DNA from: Nostoc sp. C052
GTDB lineage: Bacteria; Cyanobacteriota; Cyanobacteriia; Cyanobacteriales; Nostocaceae
DNA length: 64,000 bases
Assembly: GCF_013393905.1 (NCBI RefSeq)
Contig: NZ_CP040272.1
Span: forward strand, 7,325,501-7,389,500
Direction of reading: 5' to 3'
The stretch's first letter is position 1. Each line of letters starts with the position of its first letter. Shown here piece after piece: positions 51,958-59,635 of this stretch. A program made the translations under genes and the position numbers. Below the pieces are notes generated by a model that was given only the letters and a program-made list of their open reading frames with translations, was not told where the DNA came from and made no database searches.

Positions 51958-53031
51958 ATGGCTATTGAAATTCTACAAACAGACGACCAGTACGTACTAA
52001 ACCACTGCACTAAATTTCTCGCCAGAGATAATAAAGATCCCCGTCATAACTTTGGCCAATTGAGTAACGATGATCCTCGCTCTCGCATTGCCGAAAATTG
52101 GCGATTTCCGATTATCGATAGTTACAGCGATGGCAAAGATTTTGTTAAAAGTTATTCTTCCAACGTAGTAACTTTTGTCTATCAACAACCAGGAGCAACA
52201 CCGCCAACAGATGTTGCTGTGATTGGGACTTTTGCTAACCTTTATGAGCCAATTCCACTTAAGCCTGTTAACTTTGTTGGCGAACCCACAGGATATTATG
52301 CTTTATCGATTGTGGTACCGAAAGCACAATTTCACACCTATAAATTTATCGTCAATGGGCAGGCGATTATAGACCCAATCAATCCCCAACGCACTCAGCT
52401 TGATAACGGTCAATTATGGTCACGGTTTTTTACCCAATTATGCACTGAACCATTAAACTTTGAAGATTGGGAATTTGATATCGTAACTCGATTAGTAGAT
52501 CATATTTTGCCTTTCCGAACCAAGGAAGGGGAAAACTTTTTGAACCGTTATTACAATTTTTTGGGTAAACAAGATAAACAAGTGCAGTATGCCTATGCTT
52601 ATCGTCTAGATGAATCTGTAGGAGCAGCAAACTTTATTGACAACATTTTAGCTAGAGAAGAAAATCATCATTTAATTGATTACAAAATTTGCTTAGGTCA
52701 AATTAACCAAATATTGAGAAAGCGCAATCCCTACGTTGAACCAAAAAATGTCTCTAAAGAGTTATACATCGACCTGTATAACGAAATGGCTACTAACCAA
52801 GTCAATGGTTGGAATTATCAGCAATACCAAGAACCTCGTTTCTTCCTCCAATTACTACGTCGGCACACATTTTCAGGAGCATTTTCTCATCCGAAATATG
52901 GTGGCAACGTAGGAGGAACAGGTTGGGCTTATCTCTCAGAAAGATATAGAGATCAGAACGGCAAAACCCTATTTGATTGGCGCAGGGCGATAGAAGCACC
53001 CCTTGGACTTAACAGCGATTATCGGGGCTAA
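51958..53031 (+). CDS. CBM48-like domain fused to gluconate 2-dehydrogenase subunit 3 domain
   Basis: A 357-residue protein with an unusual fusion. Residues about 68-155 look like a CBM48/AMPK-type glycogen-binding E-set: VAVIGTFANLYE, then YKFIVNGQAIIDPINPQR and DNGQLWS. Residues about 165-335 look like the small subunit (subunit 3) of gluconate and related FAD dehydrogenases, ending RRHTFSGAFSHPKYGGNVGGTGWAYL. Usual small subunits carry a Tat signal and partner with a periplasmic GMC subunit and a cytochrome c; this one has no signal. The GMC gene starts 23 bp later, so the two are almost certainly partners. ATG 51958 is preferred over an upstream frame start at 51931. No enzymatic role of its own is expected. 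Confidence 0.75.
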   Translation: MAIEILQTDDQYVLNHCTKFLARDNKDPRHNFGQLSNDDPRSRIAENWRFPIIDSYSDGKDFVKSYSSNVVTFVYQQPGATPPTDVAVIGTFANLYEPIPLKPVNFVGEPTGYYALSIVVPKAQFHTYKFIVNGQAIIDPINPQRTQLDNGQLWSRFFTQLCTEPLNFEDWEFDIVTRLVDHILPFRTKEGENFLNRYYNFLGKQDKQVQYAYAYRLDESVGAANFIDNILAREENHHLIDYKICLGQINQILRKRNPYVEPKNVSKELYIDLYNEMATNQVNGWNYQQYQEPRFFLQLLRRHTFSGAFSHPKYGGNVGGTGWAYLSERYRDQNGKTLFDWRRAIEAPLGLNSDYRG

Positions 53032-53054
53032 TTGATTTCCTCAGGAGAACATAT

Positions 53055-54896
53055 ATGCAAACTGAATTTGATGTAGTGATCATTGGTAGTGGCGCTGGAG
53101 GTTCACCCATTGCCTACACTTTAGCCAAGGCTGGGAAATCAGTGCTGATCCTGGAAAAAGGCCCGCTATTTAGACCCCAGTATCAGAATCCTCAGGGGTT
53201 AAGTGACTTTAAGCGTGACGAATTATTTGCTGATGGCCCAGAAAAGCGCATCCGTATTCCGGGAGTTGCTAACTTCAATGAAGCCTTTTATTCTAGCCAC
53301 GTTGAACCAGATATTAATGACGAACCGCATATCTATCGCGATCCCAATGGACAAGATAGAGCCACAATCGAAGGTTATACAGCCCAAGTAGTAGGCGGCG
53401 GTACTCAACTTTATGGTGGTGTTTCCCTGCGGTTTACGCCTACCGATTTACGCCTACAAAGCTTTAATGCTGGACGTAATGACTTAAAAAATGACCCGAA
53501 TGGGGATGTCCAGAGAGAAGCGCGTGATTGGCCTGTTAGTTACGACGAATTAGAACCGTACTATGTGAAAGCTGAATACCTTGTAGGTCTTAACGGCACC
53601 GTTGACAACCAACTCAAGCCTTTTAGTAAAGATAGCTATCAACCGCCCCTAGAACCTAACCCAATTAGCAATTATGCGAAAGCGGGTATGGACAAGCTAG
53701 GTGAACAATTGGGTGCTGGTAAGCCGATTAAGCCCTACCGCACACCCCTAGCGGTGATTACCCGTGACCATGAACCCAGTGGGCGCAAAGTTCCCAAAGA
53801 CCCCGAAACCCTCAAAACCAGTTATGTGAACCGCTTTGGCTGTCCGTTGGGTGTGAAATCGAGTACTTGGGTATCTTTACTCAGCCCGATCGCTAGTTTA
53901 CCAAACTTTGAAATTCGCACCAACTGCGTAGTTACCCATTTAGAAAGTGAGGGGTCGAAAGTCAGCCGAGTTGTGTACCGCGATCCCAGTGGCAAAACCC
54001 GGTTTGTTCAAGGAAAGTTGGTAATCGTAGCCTGCTCTGCTATTGAATCGATTCGCTTGCTGAAGTTGTCAGCACAGCTGAGTTCCGAATTCAATAAACG
54101 CATCAACCAAAATGATTTACTGGGTAAATACTTCCTTACCCACTGTTTTGGAGGTGCTAGCGCCCTCATGCCCACCCGTAGCGATAAAACCCTAGCTCTC
54201 GATGCTGATTGGGCAACCGATGCTTGCGCCACTGACGACTTTCTCAAAAGCAGAGGACTTTGGGCAGGTGGAGCAGTCTACAACAATACTTCCGATCAAG
54301 CCTTGCCTATTTCCCTCGGACGTACCCACGGTAGTCGAGATTTAGACACGCTTTGGAAAGGCTTTATTGAAGATACCAGTTTAGCGGCTCAAGGGTTGAC
54401 TGACTTTTTGGACAACAACATAGGTAGGGGTTTATCTGTCAGCTTTATGGCCAATCAAGTACCCCTAAAGACCAATCGGATTGAACTCCATCCCACAATT
54501 CAAGATAAATGGGGTCGTCCTGTAGCTCACATCATCAAACAATGGCACAGTCACGACAGATATCTCATGGACACCTTGGCTGAAATGTGTGGCCAGATTT
54601 TGAAATTGGGTGGTAATACAATTCCCGGCGAATTCAAATTTGAATTTCAAGGTCAGGGTGGCGTGTACCTGGCAGAAAACGCCTTGGCACGGATTGCTAA
54701 CCATATTCTTGGGGGAGCAAGGTTTGGTAATGACCGCAATGATTCAGTGCTAGACCGCAATTGCAAAGCTTGGGACTTTGATAACCTCTACGTCACCGAT
54801 GGCTCATTTATGCCCACTTCAGGAGGAGCCAACCCCACCTTGACAATTCAGGCCAATTCTTTTCGGGTAGCTGACGAATTACTTAAGAGGCTTTAA
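53055..54896 (+). CDS. GMC-family FAD oxidoreductase
   Basis: A 613-residue glucose-methanol-choline oxidoreductase. FAD binding is shown by VVIIGSGAGGSPIAYTLAKAG (Gly motif at 11-16) and Glu34 at the end of strand two. The active-site pair is His550 (NHILGGARFG) and Asn593 (GGANPTLTIQAN), 43 residues apart as in choline and alcohol oxidases. WPVSYDELEPYYVKAE and NLYVTDGSFMPTSG are further family marks. It oxidises an alcohol or sugar hydroxyl to a carbonyl; the electron acceptor is unclear. The fused subunit-3-like gene upstream (23 bp) and the cupin gene downstream (4 bp) indicate one operon. There is no signal peptide. Confidence 0.93.
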   Translation: MQTEFDVVIIGSGAGGSPIAYTLAKAGKSVLILEKGPLFRPQYQNPQGLSDFKRDELFADGPEKRIRIPGVANFNEAFYSSHVEPDINDEPHIYRDPNGQDRATIEGYTAQVVGGGTQLYGGVSLRFTPTDLRLQSFNAGRNDLKNDPNGDVQREARDWPVSYDELEPYYVKAEYLVGLNGTVDNQLKPFSKDSYQPPLEPNPISNYAKAGMDKLGEQLGAGKPIKPYRTPLAVITRDHEPSGRKVPKDPETLKTSYVNRFGCPLGVKSSTWVSLLSPIASLPNFEIRTNCVVTHLESEGSKVSRVVYRDPSGKTRFVQGKLVIVACSAIESIRLLKLSAQLSSEFNKRINQNDLLGKYFLTHCFGGASALMPTRSDKTLALDADWATDACATDDFLKSRGLWAGGAVYNNTSDQALPISLGRTHGSRDLDTLWKGFIEDTSLAAQGLTDFLDNNIGRGLSVSFMANQVPLKTNRIELHPTIQDKWGRPVAHIIKQWHSHDRYLMDTLAEMCGQILKLGGNTIPGEFKFEFQGQGGVYLAENALARIANHILGGARFGNDRNDSVLDRNCKAWDFDNLYVTDGSFMPTSGGANPTLTIQANSFRVADELLKRL

Positions 54897-54900
54897 CTTT

Positions 54901-56043
54901 ATGGACCCAGCATTTAACGATATTCAAACTAATCCGTGGAATGAAATTTTCAAAGTCGTCTTCTTTCCCGATCGCATTTACCATGCTGAATACCTCAACG
55001 CTACCCGCAGTCCCCGCTACCGTTACAATGTGCGCGAGGTTCGTAGCTACCTGGGTATCAATGCTCTGAAGGGAGAAGTATATCTCGATGGCAAGTTTAT
55101 CAGTAATTTTCTGCGACTGGAATATAGATCCAGTCGTTTAGTAGAGCAAGTACGCGAGAAAAAGCGGTTGCTCAGTAATGGTGTAATTGCTTGGGTGAGG
55201 CTGTTACCGGAAGATCAAAGCAAAAAAGCAGAGTCTAGAGTCAAGCTGCACTATTGTCCGTGGATTGATGCTTACGAGGTGGAGATTTGGGAAACCCTAG
55301 AAGCTCCCGCCACCAGCTACCACGATTTTCAGATTTTGGATCAGATGGGGCGTAACGGGCCAATTACGCGAGTCAAGGCATTTAACGCAGCTTTACAAGA
55401 TATCAAAGCACTGACGCAGATAGAATTGGCATTTCGGGAAAACGATCGCGATTTACCCACTGGCTACCAAATTAGTGATGCTGATGCCTGTTGGGATAAT
55501 GACTATTCGCGATCGCACCAAGAACCCCGCACCCAAGAACCTAGTTCACCACAAAATACGATCTCGGATCAAAATTACCTGATCAACTTCCAACGCGGTT
55601 GGTTTTTACAAGCACCAGACATTCAGCCTGTGCGCTATCGCAATGCCATGATGGATGCCGACAATCCAGATCGAGGAGACGACAACATTATTGATATGCG
55701 CTGGATTGTGCAACGAGAACTAGGTGGTTCCAACATCTTCTTCCACGAAGTAACAATTCCTCCGGGGAAAGTGGAAGGCACTCACCAACATATTGGCACG
55801 GAAGAATTGTATTACATCACCGAGGGAGAAGGTATTGCCTACATGCGCGTCGGTGATGATCCAGCAACCGACAAATACCCCACTGTAGAACGTCAAGTGA
55901 TGGGACTGGGGAAACGCGAATTTAAAGAACTGCCGGTGAAATCAGGTAGCATCATTTTTACCAAAAGCGGGGGGATGCATGGCATTCGTAACCCTGGTAC
56001 ACAACCTCTAAAATTCGTTGCTTTCTTGTATCACACAATCTAA
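54901..56043 (+). CDS. Unknown N-terminal domain plus C-terminal cupin, copy 1
   Basis: A 380-residue protein. The C-terminal part (about 265-380) is a single cupin with metal ligands His295, His297, Glu301 and His360 in GTHQHIGTEELYYITEGEG and SGGMHGIRNPG. The N-terminal 200 residues are not recognised, but share a pattern with the next cupin protein: FLRLEYR, then ...AWVRLLP, then YCPWIDAYEVEIWE. A polar linker at about 203-225 joins the two. Cupins can be isomerases, dioxygenases, epimerases or binding proteins; nothing chooses between them here. It begins 4 bp after the GMC stop and is surely co-transcribed. Confidence 0.75.
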   Translation: MDPAFNDIQTNPWNEIFKVVFFPDRIYHAEYLNATRSPRYRYNVREVRSYLGINALKGEVYLDGKFISNFLRLEYRSSRLVEQVREKKRLLSNGVIAWVRLLPEDQSKKAESRVKLHYCPWIDAYEVEIWETLEAPATSYHDFQILDQMGRNGPITRVKAFNAALQDIKALTQIELAFRENDRDLPTGYQISDADACWDNDYSRSHQEPRTQEPSSPQNTISDQNYLINFQRGWFLQAPDIQPVRYRNAMMDADNPDRGDDNIIDMRWIVQRELGGSNIFFHEVTIPPGKVEGTHQHIGTEELYYITEGEGIAYMRVGDDPATDKYPTVERQVMGLGKREFKELPVKSGSIIFTKSGGMHGIRNPGTQPLKFVAFLYHTI

Positions 56044-56045
56044 AC

Positions 56046-56182
56046 CGAATTTTAGATTTGGGATTTGTTATTTTTAAATTTTGAATTTCCAATCCAAAAT
56101 TTAAAATCTAAAATCTAAAATTCTTTACGTCCCTACTTTCAAGTATGGGGTCAATCTTAAATCCAAAATCCAAAATTCTTTG
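56046..56182. repeat. AAAATCTAAAATC dispersed repeat between cupin genes
   Basis: ATTTTAGATTTGGGATTTG and its complementary AAAATTTAAAATCTAAAATC and AAATCCAAAATCCAAAATTC units occupy almost the whole 152-bp gap. They are inverted relatives that can fold. The same units occur within the hybrid kinase gene (32388-32508). The insertion may have split an originally tighter operon. Confidence 0.75.
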
Positions 56183-56195
56183 ACCCATTTTTGCC

Positions 56196-57446
56196 ATGTT
56201 TATCCTTCATTCTGACAGTGTTTTTAAAGTTGATCCCAATACCCCGCCTGAGTATAGTCGGGGTAATCCGCTACTGAAGTTGTTAAACTTTCTCGAACGC
56301 TCTCAACTAGCGGCGGAACGTGATTTTTATTTAACTGGGGAGTTTCAGTATTTATTTCCCTATGAATCCCTAGTTTTATATGGGCCTCAGGGAAATGATG
56401 CAAATATTCTCGATCCAACTCAGCAGGACAATAAAACAGATTTCCAAAAGCAAAATGTCAAGGATTTCGTTAGTACTGACACCTTTTTAATTCGGGGTTT
56501 GGTGACAGTGGGAGACTGGACAGGGCCATTTTTGCGAGTTTCTTACCGTGGCGGCCCTGATACTAAATTATCTGTTGCAACCAACCATAAACTAGGAGAA
56601 AAAATTAAACTCTGGATTAAAGTGGCAGGTGTAGCAACTCCGACTTTGCTTGTAGTGCCGTATAATCCCCTGAGCGATCGCTATGAAATTGAGTTTTGGG
56701 GTTATCCAGGCAACGATCTGCGAAGTCAGCTAGACGACAAGGGACGCAATGCCTTTGATCGCGGCGAACTCCAGGTACGGACTGATTTAGTACATGGCAG
56801 CATCGCGGACTTCAACCGAGAAGTATTAAGCGATCGCTATATACTGGACGTTGCCCCCACAAATACAATGCATCCTGTATTACCCCTCCACGTGGAACTT
56901 GCTTGGGCAGATTTTAGCGAAAAAATTTGGGACTCCCAAAATGGAGCAAACTACCACTACGAATTCAACATGATCCTCCGGGGATGGGATCACTTTTTGG
57001 GAACAGGTATCAGTCCTAACCCTCACGGTGGTGTTGGCTTTTTGGAATATCGCAATTTGATGTCTAATTATGGGCGCTACTCCAGTAAACCAGAATTGGG
57101 TCGCCAGTTAGAATCATGGAACTTCAACGCCTTTGGTACTAAAAATCATGGCAACGGTTTTGAACGATTCTTTGCCGTAGATTACATAGATTTACACGTC
57201 CTCAATCCTAGCTGTGGCATTGGTTTACATCGCCATCGTGATAATCAGGAAGTTTTTCTGATGATGGATGGCCAAGGCTTTATGGTAGTAGGTGATTGGT
57301 GCAAAATGCCAGAGCGAGAACGCTGCTTTGAAATCCGTACACTACAATCTGGACACTTTGCCATGCTCAAAGGTGGTAATCTCCACGCTTTAATGAATGC
57401 TACTGATGAACAAGTTTCTCTGTTTATGTTTGGGGGTTATGATTAA
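56196..57446 (+). CDS. Unknown N-terminal domain plus C-terminal cupin, copy 2
   Basis: A 416-residue paralogue of the preceding protein. The shared N-terminal pattern is FLRVSYRGG, KLWIKVAG and YNPLSDRYEIEFWGY (about 111-170). The cupin has His345, His347, Glu352 and His397 in GIGLHRHRDNQEVFLMMDG and GGNLHALMNA. It also has an extra middle stretch (about 240-330, WDSQNGANYHYEFNMILRGWDHFLG) absent from copy 1. The pair may form a hetero-complex or treat two steps or forms of one substrate. It ends the cluster core; a strong terminator lies 170 bp downstream. The function is unknown. Confidence 0.75.
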   Translation: MFILHSDSVFKVDPNTPPEYSRGNPLLKLLNFLERSQLAAERDFYLTGEFQYLFPYESLVLYGPQGNDANILDPTQQDNKTDFQKQNVKDFVSTDTFLIRGLVTVGDWTGPFLRVSYRGGPDTKLSVATNHKLGEKIKLWIKVAGVATPTLLVVPYNPLSDRYEIEFWGYPGNDLRSQLDDKGRNAFDRGELQVRTDLVHGSIADFNREVLSDRYILDVAPTNTMHPVLPLHVELAWADFSEKIWDSQNGANYHYEFNMILRGWDHFLGTGISPNPHGGVGFLEYRNLMSNYGRYSSKPELGRQLESWNFNAFGTKNHGNGFERFFAVDYIDLHVLNPSCGIGLHRHRDNQEVFLMMDGQGFMVVGDWCKMPERERCFEIRTLQSGHFAMLKGGNLHALMNATDEQVSLFMFGGYD

Positions 57447-57465
57447 TGCAATTTTGGTAGCATGA

Positions 57466-57555
57466 CTAGTACAGCACGGCGTAAATAAACATACCATTTC
57501 AAATGGCGCAAGAGCTTGGAATACAATTCTTTTGACTTCTGCCTTGCGGTACCAG
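57466..57555. mobile_element. MITE-like element, copy 2 (inverted)
   Basis: A 90-bp relative of 44800-44896 in reverse orientation. The left end CTAGTACAGCACGGCG and right end CCTTGCGGTACCAG are terminal inverted repeats; the right end has drifted from CTAGTAC to CTGGTAC on the complementary strand. The interior includes CATTTCAAATGG and TGGAATACAATTCTTTTGAC, shared with copy 1. No target duplication is evident here. Confidence 0.75.
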
Positions 57556-57618
57556 TCTATTTTAGATTTCATCTGGCTGGAATTAAACGCTACAAGCAAT
57601 GTGGAGATTTTGGCACAG

Positions 57619-57650
57619 TAGCGCAGAGAATTAATGATTACTCTGCGCTA
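57619..57650 (+). terminator. Intrinsic terminator-like hairpin after cupin genes
   Basis: TAGCGCAGAG (57619-57628) pairs perfectly with CTCTGCGCTA (57641-57650) around a 12-base loop, directly followed by TTTTGCG. It lies 170 bp beyond the second cupin gene and would separate that operon from the peptidase gene. Confidence 0.65.
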
Positions 57651-57889
57651 TTTTGCGTTAAAAAACAGTACAAGACCTGTACGCTGGAAATTTTACCCTC
57701 ACTAGTGCGACAGTTAAGCTAAGGCGCGTCTAGATTGCACATTTTTCGTCAAGACTGTCATTTGTTATTGATTATTTACAAAAGGTGACTGATAAATGAC
57801 TAATAACAAAGGACGAATTTCACGAATAAATAAGCTATCAAAATGCGTCACAGCCTAGCAATAATTGCAGTTTGCTCTAGAAGCTTAGT

Positions 57890-58933
57890 ATGACAAAGGC
57901 ATTCCCAAGCATAGCAAGGCGCTTGAAAAATATAGGAATCAAGTTGTTGAAGATGGGAACCTTCCTAATAACCCGTTTTATCGAAAACTGGAAACGCTAC
58001 TTCCTGGGTGACACTGTTGATGTCCGTCCCTCTCCCTCCAATGATATCCGTCCTTCCTTAGGGGGGCCAGTTCTGAGTTTGGGTGGGGGTGGCCCCGATG
58101 TCGATGATGCTATCCAGTGGATGATTAACCAAGTTCGGGGAAGTAGTAACTCCAACAACAAAGTTAATGTTGTAGTTATCCGCACGAGTGGTAATCACGA
58201 TTACAATCGGCTAATTTATGCCATGAAGGGCGTAAACTTTGTAGAAACTCTTGTGGTTAGCAGTAGACAAGAAGCAAACAAATCCGAGATTTTTGAAAAA
58301 GTCCGAAATGCTGATGTAGTTTTCTTTGCTGGTGGCGACCAATGTCAGTATATCCGCAACTGGAAAGATACCAAGCTTGAAACCGCCGTTAAGTCAGTTT
58401 ACCTGAAGGGAGGTGGTATTGGTGGCACTAGTGCGGGTGCAATGATCCAAAGTGATTGTGTGTATGATGCTTGCGCTTCTTCCGAAAAAGGCATCGAAAC
58501 TAGAGACGCACTCGAAGATCCTTACCGGGACATTACTTTTACTTACAACTTTTTCAATTGGAGTAATTTGAAGGGAACTATTGTAGACACACACTTTGAC
58601 AGGCGAGAAAGGATGGGTCGAATTATGACTTTTATTGCCCGTCAAATTAAGGATGGTGTATCTAGCAGTGTTTTAGGCATAGCGGTTAGTGAAAGTACAT
58701 CGGTTCTTGTGGATAAAAACGGTTTGGTGAAAGTTATGGGTAGGGGTGCGGCGTATTTTGTACTTGGCAATCATCAGCCGGAAGTATGCGAACCCCGAAA
58801 GCCTTTGACCTTTTCCAATTACAAAATTTGGAAAGTTCGCAGTGGTGACACCTTCAACTTAAGAAACAGACCAACCTCTGGGTACTATCTCAGGAGTGTT
58901 AAAAAGGGACGGATTGATTCAAATCCTTATTAA
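57890..58933 (+). CDS. Cyanophycinase-like peptidase, family S51
   Basis: A 347-residue homologue of cyanophycinase. The nucleophile elbow GGTSAGAM has Ser181; FFAGGDQ (145-151), THFDRRERMGR with His235 and GIAVSESTSVLVD with Glu269 complete the expected triad and substrate pocket. Cyanophycinase splits the storage polymer multi-L-arginyl-poly-aspartate into beta-Asp-Arg. This protein is longer than typical CphB and has about 55 extra N-terminal residues, basic then proline-rich, with no cleavable signal; a start at ATG 57953 would remove part of it. Whether it acts on cyanophycin or another isopeptide is unknown. It is a separate transcription unit from the cupin genes. Confidence 0.85.
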   Translation: MTKAFPSIARRLKNIGIKLLKMGTFLITRFIENWKRYFLGDTVDVRPSPSNDIRPSLGGPVLSLGGGGPDVDDAIQWMINQVRGSSNSNNKVNVVVIRTSGNHDYNRLIYAMKGVNFVETLVVSSRQEANKSEIFEKVRNADVVFFAGGDQCQYIRNWKDTKLETAVKSVYLKGGGIGGTSAGAMIQSDCVYDACASSEKGIETRDALEDPYRDITFTYNFFNWSNLKGTIVDTHFDRRERMGRIMTFIARQIKDGVSSSVLGIAVSESTSVLVDKNGLVKVMGRGAAYFVLGNHQPEVCEPRKPLTFSNYKIWKVRSGDTFNLRNRPTSGYYLRSVKKGRIDSNPY

Positions 58934-58942
58934 AATTTGAAT

Positions 58943-59005
58943 GTTGACCTTCTGAGGGTCGAAGTTGACCTTTTGAGGCTCGACGTTGACCTTCTGAGGC
59001 TCAAT
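58943..59005. repeat. Three 21-bp tandem repeats
   Basis: GTTGACCTTCTGAGGGTCGA-type units occur at 58943-58963, 58964-58984 and 58985-59005, differing at a few bases. Read on the plus strand they encode a VDLLRLx heptad, but the frame is not convincing as a gene. They lie between the convergent S51 peptidase gene and SDR remnant. Confidence 0.8.
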
Positions 59006-59017
59006 TTCTCCTACTTT

Positions 59018-59500
59018 CTACCAAGGAAGCACGCCATTTTCGTCAAAAAACCCTCCGCTAGAACCATCATCAGGCAGAGTAGCAAGTCTTACTGCTGCGA
59101 TCGCTCCTTGCTCAACAGTGCGATAACCTTGATATTGGTTAATGTCTGTTGCGGTAAAACCAGGGTCAGCAGCATTAACTTTAATTGCAGTATCTTTAAG
59201 TTCAGCAGCCAACAAAACTGTGATTGCATTCACTGCTGTTTTTGATGAGTTGTAAGCAAGAAGCTTAAAATTAGCAAATTCATAATTGGGATCAGAGTTT
59301 TTTGTTAGAGAACCTAAACCACTTGATAAATTTACTATTCGCCCTGCTTTTGATTTTTTTAACAACGGTAAGAACGTTTTTGTAACTGCAAACACTCCAA
59401 ATACATTTGTTTCATAAGTGTGTCGCAGCGTTTCAACCTCAACTTGACTAGGGGGAAGGCGATCGCTCTCACTTAGTATGTGTATCAATACAACATTCAA
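59018..59500 (-). pseudogene. 5'-truncated short-chain dehydrogenase (SDR)
   Basis: The frame encodes 160 residues of a classical SDR from about its fourth helix to the C terminus: NVFGVFAVTKTFLPLL, GRIVNLSSGLGSL with the catalytic Ser, AYNSSKTAVNA with Tyr-x-x-x-Lys, and NAADPGFTATDINQYQGYRTVEQGA. The first 80-90 residues, including the glycine-rich NAD(P)-binding loop and NNAG motif, are missing; the sequence before PPSQVEVETLR is unrelated. Without a cofactor site it should not be an active enzyme. The catalytic part is intact, so the truncation may be recent. Confidence 0.8.
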
Positions 59501-59635
59501 GATTTAGTGATGCTACACAAGCAATACTTGCCTCTTGTGTTTGCACTAGTAGTAATTCATACTTCAGATAGCTGTTGAGCAAATATTTGCAGCTTAAACT
59601 AGCAATTGACTCAAAAATTCTTGAAGAAGGTAGAT

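Larger units (their letters stand above)
57447..57889. other. Intergenic region with MITE-like copy and terminator
   Basis: Contains the second MITE-like element (57466-57555) and a terminator-like hairpin (57619-57650), both listed. Further right, GTCATTTGTTATTGATTATT and AAATGACTAATAACAAAGG (about 57758-57811) are an inverted pair of a common dispersed type. No gene. Confidence 0.65.

Noticed and set aside
58943..59005. CRISPR array
   Set aside because: Units abut with no spacers, are not palindromic, and number only three; no cas genes occur in the window.
58937..59245. 102-codon plus-strand frame starting in the tandem repeats
   Set aside because: Beyond the three VDLLRL heptads it runs antisense to the SDR remnant and shows no family pattern.
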